Assembly (NCBI GenBank): GCA_902491345.1
Contig: CABUHI010000042.1
Coordinates: 1 to 10,135 of the forward strand
Source of the DNA: an uncultured Collinsella sp.
GTDB taxonomy: Bacteria; Actinomycetota; Coriobacteriia; Coriobacteriales; Coriobacteriaceae
DNA length: 10,135 nt
Direction: 5' to 3'
Shown: positions 6,985 to 10,135 of the stretch, in pieces
How positions within the stretch are numbered: the first letter of the stretch is position 1
How the letters are laid out: every line of letters begins with the position of its first letter
Position numbers and translations under genes: made by a program
The notes under the pieces: model-generated
What the model was told of the DNA's origin: nothing
Databases searched by the model: none
What the model saw: the letters and a program-made list of their open reading frames with translations, nothing else

Positions 6985-7965
6985 ATGAAATTCGCACGCG
7001 ATTGTCGTTCGAGCGAATCCAACGAAGCAACCGCGCAGCTGCTGTTCGAAGCACTGCCGTGGATTAAAAACCTGACCGGCAAGACGGTTGTTATCAAATA
7101 TGGCGGAGCAGCCATGGTTGACGAGCAGCTGCGCCGCGACGTGATGAGCGACATCGTTTTGCTCAAGATCATCGGCATGCGCCCCGTCATTGTGCATGGC
7201 GGCGGCAAGGCCATCAACGAGGCGCTGAGCCATTACGATATTCCCGTCGAGTTTAAGAACGGCCAGCGCGTGACTACGCCGGCGACTATGGATATCGTGC
7301 GCGAGGTGCTGGGCGGCAAGGTTAACCAGGAGCTGGTTGCTGCCATCAACCACCACGGCAACCTGGCCGTGGGCGTGTCGGGCAGCGATGCCGGCACGCT
7401 CATCGCCGAGCCGCTCGACCCCGAACTCGGTCGCGTGGGCAAAGTGACGCACGTCAACACCGACTATATCGAGCGCTTACTCGATAGCGAGTACATCCCC
7501 GTCATCGCTACCGTCGCGGCGGGGGAGGACGGCGGTTTCTTCAACATCAATGCCGATACCGCCGCCGGTGCCGTCGCGGCAGCGCTTCACGCGCATAAGG
7601 CGATCTTTTTGACCGACGTCGATGGCCTGTACAAGGACTTTAGCGATAAGGATTCGCTTATCTCTAACCTAACGCTCGACGAGGTTAACGAGATGCTCTA
7701 CGGTGGCGAGGTCGATAAGGGCATGATTCCCAAGCTGCGTGCGGCCGTCGATGCGCTTACCGGCGGCGTATTTCGTGCCCACATCATCAACGGTACTACG
7801 CCGCATTCGCTGCTCCTGGAGCTGCTGACCGATGCCGGTGTCGGCACCGTGATCCATTCCACCGAGACGGCTTACGAGTTCGATACGCATCCGCATCCGC
7901 TTTCGACGTTTGCTGCGCGTCTGACCGAAAACCTTGACGAGGTCGAGAAGCTTCAGACGGTCTAG
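6985..7965 (+). CDS. argB: Acetylglutamate kinase ArgB
   Basis: The 326-residue amino-acid kinase phosphorylates N-acetylglutamate with ATP and is the committed, feedback-controlled step. Motifs are VVIKYGGAAM with Lys38, VIVHGGGKAIN (68-78), GSDAG (133-137), NINADTAAGA (187-196), LTDVDGLY (209-216) and DKGMIPKL (244-251). The helix before the first strand (about 11-30, ending EALPWIKNLTGK) matches the N-terminal helix of arginine-inhibited hexameric kinases, so allosteric inhibition by arginine is likely. After the usual end of the fold (GVGTVI, 285-290) come 36 further residues, more than most family members have. The start is the ATG at 6985 with GAGG at 6975-6978. An in-frame TTG at 6925 would add 20 residues that do not resemble the family and lacks a good ribosome site. 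It lies 81 nt after argJ. Confidence 0.96.
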   Translation: MKFARDCRSSESNEATAQLLFEALPWIKNLTGKTVVIKYGGAAMVDEQLRRDVMSDIVLLKIIGMRPVIVHGGGKAINEALSHYDIPVEFKNGQRVTTPATMDIVREVLGGKVNQELVAAINHHGNLAVGVSGSDAGTLIAEPLDPELGRVGKVTHVNTDYIERLLDSEYIPVIATVAAGEDGGFFNINADTAAGAVAAALHAHKAIFLTDVDGLYKDFSDKDSLISNLTLDEVNEMLYGGEVDKGMIPKLRAAVDALTGGVFRAHIINGTTPHSLLLELLTDAGVGTVIHSTETAYEFDTHPHPLSTFAARLTENLDEVEKLQTV

Positions 7966-8033
7966 CGACCCGCAGCCGCCCCATTCCTGCACCCATAGGT
8001 CTGCGCCGTCCGGCGCCCAACGAAAGGCATCCC

Positions 8034-9317
8034 ATGTCACTTGCAGCTCAGCAATCGCTTGAATCCCATTACGTTATGCATACCTTTGGCCGCTCTCCGG
8101 TCGAGTTTGTCGAGGGTCACGGCATGAAGCTCACCGGCGACGATGGCCGTGAGTACCTCGACTTTCTTGCCGGCATCGGCGTGTGCAGCCTAGGTCATGG
8201 CGACCCGGCTGTGCTCTCGGCGCTCGAGGCACAGACCAAAAAGCTCATGCATGTCTCCAATTACTTCTACATTGAGCAGCGCGGACAGGTCGCGGCGCTG
8301 CTGTCCAAGCTTGCTAACGACGACGTAGATGGTGCGCGCGTGCTTGCCGATGCCATTGCCGCCGGCGATGAGACCACGGCAGCTGCTCTTGGTGCCCCGG
8401 CTGCGGATGAGCAGGTTTGGGAGACCTTCTTTGCCAACTCTGGCGCCGAGGCCAACGAAGGCTCGATGAAGCTCGCGCGCCTGTACGCCAAGCGTGCCGG
8501 TAATGGCGGCAACACCATCGTGTGCATGCGCGGCGGCTTCCACGGCCGTACGCTCGAGACCATTGCCGCCACCATGCAGGATTGGCTGCAGGACAGCTTC
8601 CGCCCGCTGCCGGGTGGCTTTGTGGCCTGCACGCCTAACGATGTCGATGAACTGCGTGCGATCTTTAAGCAGCTGGGCAGTGAAATTTGCGCCGTGATGC
8701 TCGAGCCGATCCAAGGTGAGAGTGGCGTGCACCCCATGACCGAGGAGTTTATGGCGGCAGCGCGCGACCTGGCACACGAAGTGGGCGCCGTGCTTATCGC
8801 CGACGAGGTCCAGTGCGGTATCTTCCGCACGGGTAAGCCGTTTGCGTTCCAGACCTATGGCGTGGAGCCCGACATCATGAGCCTTGCCAAGGGCATTGCC
8901 GACGGCGTGCCCATGGGTGCCGTCGTGGCGAAGAAGGAGATTGCCGACGTGTTTAAGCCGGGCGACCACGGCTCGACCTTTGGCGGTAGCTGCTTGGCCA
9001 TCGCGGCGTGTGCCGCGACGCTCTCCGCGCTCGTGCGCGGCGATTATGCCGACCATGCTGCCAAGGTAGGCGCCTATATGGAGCAGGCGCTGGCCAAGCT
9101 CCCGCACGTGGTTGAGATTCGTGGCCGCGGCCTGATGCTCGGATGCGACTTGGATGACGCTGCGGGCGATGCGCATGATATTGTTGCCCGCGCGCTGGCC
9201 GCCGGTGCCGTGATTAACGCTACGGGTGCCCATACGCTGCGTTTCCTGCCGCCGCTCGTCTGCGAGGAAGCCGACGTGGATAGCCTAATCGAGATCCTGT
9301 CGGGCGTTTTGGGCTAA
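8034..9317 (+). CDS. argD: Acetylornithine aminotransferase ArgD
   Basis: The 427-residue PLP enzyme (class III aminotransferase) converts N-acetylglutamate semialdehyde and glutamate to N-acetylornithine and 2-oxoglutarate; relatives also serve lysine synthesis. Key parts are FANSGAEANEGSMKLAR (133-149, phosphate and cofactor site), GGFHGRTL (167-174), IADEVQCG (255-262) with the cofactor-nitrogen Asp257, the PLP-binding Lys286 in SLAKGIADG, and GSTFGG (313-318). Between LSKLA (90-94) and the NSGAEANE block sits an alanine- and acid-rich stretch (about 95-129), some 25-30 residues longer than in the common family form, probably a surface loop. AAAGG sits 8 nt before the ATG. The 68-nt gap from argB has only a 5-bp hairpin without T-run, so the gene belongs to the same operon. 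It is the last arg gene here; argF, argG and argH must lie elsewhere. Confidence 0.96.
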   Translation: MSLAAQQSLESHYVMHTFGRSPVEFVEGHGMKLTGDDGREYLDFLAGIGVCSLGHGDPAVLSALEAQTKKLMHVSNYFYIEQRGQVAALLSKLANDDVDGARVLADAIAAGDETTAAALGAPAADEQVWETFFANSGAEANEGSMKLARLYAKRAGNGGNTIVCMRGGFHGRTLETIAATMQDWLQDSFRPLPGGFVACTPNDVDELRAIFKQLGSEICAVMLEPIQGESGVHPMTEEFMAAARDLAHEVGAVLIADEVQCGIFRTGKPFAFQTYGVEPDIMSLAKGIADGVPMGAVVAKKEIADVFKPGDHGSTFGGSCLAIAACAATLSALVRGDYADHAAKVGAYMEQALAKLPHVVEIRGRGLMLGCDLDDAAGDAHDIVARALAAGAVINATGAHTLRFLPPLVCEEADVDSLIEILSGVLG

Positions 9318-9342
9318 CGCAGCGCAATAACTCAATTTGGAC

Positions 9343-9402
9343 CGGGTTCCGGACTGCGGACGTGCCATATGCGGCACGATTCAACGGTCTGGAGCCCGTT
9401 TT
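9343..9402 (+). terminator. Composite stem-loop terminator after argD
   Basis: A 12-bp stem (9343-9354 with 9387-9398, two G-T pairs) encloses a second hairpin (CGTGCC/GGCACG, 9361-9378) and is followed directly by TTTT. It starts 25 nt after the argD stop, where the arg operon should end. The long, structured loop is unusual for a simple intrinsic terminator. Confidence 0.6.
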
Positions 9403-9422
9403 GCCTTAGATTTGCTAAGGCA
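9402..9422. other. 8-bp hairpin beside the argD terminator
   Basis: TGCCTTAG and CTAAGGCA form a perfect 8-bp stem with a 5-nt loop. No T-run follows on either strand, so it is not a terminator by itself. GGTCT (9386-9390) before it and AGACC (9426-9430) after it can pair and extend it, in competition with the 3' arm of the argD terminator stem. Confidence 0.45.
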
Positions 9423-9459
9423 GGGAGACCCGCTGGTCAAAAAACATTAAATATGAGTA

Positions 9460-9480
9460 CTGCTACCGATTCGGTAGCAG
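9460..9480. other. 9-bp hairpin at the left end of the inverted-repeat segment
   Basis: CTGCTACCG and CGGTAGCAG pair around a 3-nt ATT loop. The left arm overlaps the inner part of the left inverted repeat, so this arm has two possible partners: the local one, and the distant copy at 9618-9631. CAATTTTGG follows, a weak T-run. Confidence 0.5.
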
Positions 9481-9534
9481 CAATTTTGGACTAATAAGGC
9501 CAGATAGCAAGTCGAAATGGCGATGAATGCACGA

Positions 9535-9562
9535 TTGTGATCTAACTGTTAGTCCTTATAAT
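9535..9562 (+). promoter_or_regulatory. Candidate sigma-70-type promoter inside the inverted-repeat segment
   Basis: A perfect TATAAT (9557-9562) lies 16 nt after TTGTGA (9535-9540; 4 of 6 matches to TTGACA) and points rightward. GTCC and GGAC (9552-9555 and 9563-9566) form a dyad across the -10. No convincing gene lies directly downstream, and consensus boxes are easier to meet by chance in AT-rich DNA. Confidence 0.35.
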
Positions 9563-9674
9563 GGACATATGTTGCGTAACTTAAGCAAACGCTATCTTTT
9601 TATATGTTGCAAGCAAAGTAGCAGTACTCATTTTTGCCATTATTTGACCACGGCCTTTGTGACAGACGTGCTGG

Positions 9675-9704
9675 CGGGTTCGAATCCCATGCGCTGGGCC
9701 CAAA
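9675..9704 (+). repeat. tRNA T-arm-like 30-bp repeat, left copy
   Basis: The sequence contains GGGTTCGAATCCC, a T-loop with a 3-bp stem remnant, then GCGCTGGGCCCAAA. It matches 9862-9891 at 29 of 30 positions. No upstream cloverleaf can be built and the acceptor end does not fit a CCA tail, so it is a fragment rather than a tRNA gene. Confidence 0.6.
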
Positions 9705-9733
9705 CAAAAACGGTCCCCTTGCGAGGACCGTTT
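9702..9733 (-). terminator. Terminator hairpin of the left duplicated tRNA-Val end
   Basis: On the - strand CGGTCCTC and GGGGACCG pair around a GCAA tetraloop with one internal mismatch, followed by TTTTTGTTT. It sits just after the tRNA-Val 3'-end remnant, as the right-hand terminator sits after the intact tRNA. Flanking AAA/TTT would extend the stem. Confidence 0.6.
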
Positions 9734-9741
9734 CCAATTCG

Positions 9742-9760
9742 GTGGTGGGCGATGAGGGAT
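9742..9760 (-). pseudogene. tRNA-Val 3'-end remnant
   Basis: These 19 bases are identical to 9929-9947, the last 18 nt of the intact tRNA-Val on the - strand (3' T-stem arm, acceptor strand, discriminator A and CCA) plus one base. The match stops inside the T-arm, and the adjoining sequence is unrelated GC-rich DNA, so no functional tRNA exists here. Confidence 0.7.
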
Positions 9761-9861
9761 GTCCGCGTGCGGCTGGCGCCGCCCGCGTCCCGCTTCGTCG
9801 CTCCGCTCCTCGCGTGCTGCGCTGGAAAACGCTTGCGCGTTTCCTCAGCTCCGCACCCTGT
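9761..9861. repeat. GC-rich hairpin-prone insert between the two tRNA-Val ends
   Basis: About 100 bp of very GC-rich sequence holds a GGCGCC-centred stem near 9771-9783 and a bulged 11-bp hairpin (9821-9849) with a TTGC loop, which reads GCAA on the - strand. A purine/GCG-patterned stretch (CGCTTCGTCGCTCCGCTCCT, 9791-9810) looks like an interspersed bacterial repeat. No coding signal is seen. Confidence 0.4.
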
Positions 9862-9891
9862 CGGGTTCGAATCCCATGCACTGGGCCCAAA
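9862..9891 (+). repeat. tRNA T-arm-like 30-bp repeat, right copy
   Basis: This is the second copy of the repeat at 9675-9704, differing at one position (A9880 for G9693). It again precedes a terminator hairpin and a tRNA-Val 3' end. The copies are exactly 187 bp apart, the same offset as the two tRNA-Val ends. Confidence 0.6.
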
Positions 9892-9919
9892 AAAGAAAGG
9901 CTCCCATTGCTGGGAGCCT
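9889..9919 (-). terminator. Rho-independent terminator of tRNA-Val
   Basis: On the - strand a perfect 9-bp stem (AGGCTCCCA with TGGGAGCCT) closes a GCAA tetraloop and is followed by TTTCTTTTTT. It starts 10 nt after the CCA end of tRNA-Val, the expected place and strand. Confidence 0.85.
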
Positions 9920-9929
9920 ATCAAATCAG

Positions 9930-10005
9930 TGGTGGGCGATGAGGGATTCGAACCCCCAGCCTTGTGCGTGTAAAGCACCTGCGCTAACCGTTGCGCCAAT
10001 CGCCC
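9930..10005 (-). tRNA. tRNA-Val, anticodon UAC
   Basis: The - strand folds into a standard 76-nt cloverleaf including an encoded CCA. The acceptor GGGCGAT pairs with ATCGCCC and the discriminator is A. The D-arm is GCGC with GCGC. The anticodon stem GGTGC/GCACA (one end mismatch) holds loop TTTACAC, with anticodon TAC at positions 34-36. The variable loop is 5 nt, and the T-arm is GGGGG-TTCGAAT-CCCTC. UAC decodes GUA and, with the usual wobble modification, other valine codons. A TATACT box lies 10 nt upstream and a strong terminator follows. It is the only gene on the - strand I can support with confidence, and it is convergent to the arg operon. Its 3' end is duplicated at 9742-9760. Confidence 0.95.
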
Positions 10006-10015
10006 GTGCGGAGAG

Positions 10016-10021
10016 AGTATA
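10016..10021 (-). promoter_or_regulatory. -10 box of the tRNA-Val promoter
   Basis: TATACT on the - strand ends 10 nt before the first tRNA base, a suitable distance for initiation just ahead of the tRNA. No good -35 hexamer is visible at 16-18 nt upstream. Confidence 0.55.
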
Positions 10022-10135
10022 GCAAAACAATCGCCTCATTCACCTCATATCCATTAAAGGTAACTGGCGCGTGTCCACGCCCTTGATTGTCATTTTCATT
10101 GCAACAGCCTCAGGACTCAGCGCAACGCGTTGCGC
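10022..10135. other. Window-edge region with two possible partial genes
   Basis: Two readings are possible and neither is decisive. On the - strand the frame is open from the window edge to a TGA at 10040-10042, giving a 31-residue tail ending DTRQLPLMDMR, which could be the C-terminus of a gene upstream of tRNA-Val. On the + strand a GTG at 10071 with AAAGG at 10056-10060 opens a frame beginning MSTPLIVIFIATASGLSATR, running off the window, divergent from the tRNA. Both are too short for family assignment. Confidence 0.3.

Larger units (their letters stand above)
9434..9650. repeat. 217-bp AT-rich segment bounded by 33-bp imperfect inverted repeats
   Basis: The left end (9434-9466) and the inverted right end (9618-9650) agree at 27 of 33 positions. 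The outermost 8 bases (TGGTCAAA) and the innermost 14 (ATGAGTACTGCTAC) are perfect, with the mismatches clustered between. The 151-bp interior is far poorer in GC than the surrounding sequence and has no credible gene. The structure fits a miniature inverted-repeat transposable element or an invertible DNA segment. No target-site duplication is evident just outside the ends, and no transposase or invertase is visible in the window. Confidence 0.6.

Noticed and set aside
8003..8016. Hairpin between argB and argD as a terminator
   Set aside because: The stem is 5 bp with a tiny loop and no T-run; argD is expected to be co-transcribed.
8190..9233. 347-codon open frame on the - strand opposite argD
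   Set aside because: It is a codon-bias shadow of argD, with no motif or start signal.
9675..9891. Additional complete tRNA genes on the + strand ending in the T-arm-like repeats
   Set aside because: No D-arm, anticodon arm or matching acceptor strand can be found upstream of either copy.
9434..9947. CRISPR array
   Set aside because: There are only two copies of each repeat, of different kinds and spacing, with tRNA-derived content and no cas genes.
9527..9973. 148-codon + strand frame, and overlapping frames on both strands up to 10022
   Set aside because: They run through tRNA and terminator sequence. Translations such as MRDSNPQP and GGSNPSSPT are well-known artefacts of reading tRNA T-arms as protein.

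Overview
The window looks like chromosome from a high-GC Gram-positive anaerobe. The best guess is class Coriobacteriia, for example Collinsella or a relative. This rests on GC-rich codon use, a fused two-domain EcfA ATPase, an ArgR-type argCJBD operon and the style of the proteins. It is an inference, because no 16S or other marker gene is present.

Bases 1-3231 hold a tightly coupled energy-coupling-factor (ECF) vitamin uptake operon on the + strand. It runs from a RibU-like membrane S component (its first codons lie outside the window), through a single polypeptide fusing both ATPases (EcfA1-EcfA2), to the transmembrane coupling protein EcfT. The genes overlap by 4 nt and 1 nt, so they are almost certainly translationally coupled. 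Bases 3262-4172 hold two tandem paralogous FMN-binding split-barrel (pyridoxamine-phosphate-oxidase-like) proteins. A RibU-type riboflavin transporter beside flavin-binding proteins is a coherent neighbourhood, though a functional link is only inferred.

A 15-bp GC-rich stem-loop (4209-4264) and a near-perfect 37-bp ArgR-like palindrome (4308-4344) separate this block from argC-argJ-argB-argD (4430-9317). These four genes encode the cyclic (acetyl-recycling) route from glutamate to ornithine: ArgJ swaps the acetyl group, ArgB phosphorylates N-acetylglutamate, ArgC reduces the acyl phosphate and ArgD transaminates. The ArgB N-terminus resembles the arginine-inhibited enzymes, so regulation is probably both transcriptional (ArgR) and allosteric.

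The last 800 bases are the unusual part. After a composite terminator-like structure (9343-9402) comes an AT-rich 217-bp segment bounded by 33-bp imperfect inverted repeats (9434-9650), with a consensus -10 box inside. It could be a miniature transposable element or an invertible promoter segment. Next, an 86-bp block made of a tRNA T-arm-like piece, a terminator hairpin and a tRNA-Val 3' end occurs twice at an exact 187-bp offset. The right-hand copy belongs to an intact tRNA-Val(UAC) on the - strand (9930-10005), the left-hand copy is a 3'-end remnant, and a GC-rich, hairpin-prone insert lies between. This has the look of an attachment-site or duplication scar at a tRNA gene. The final 130 bases hold the tRNA promoter, undecided coding potential at the window edge and a perfect 16-bp palindrome.
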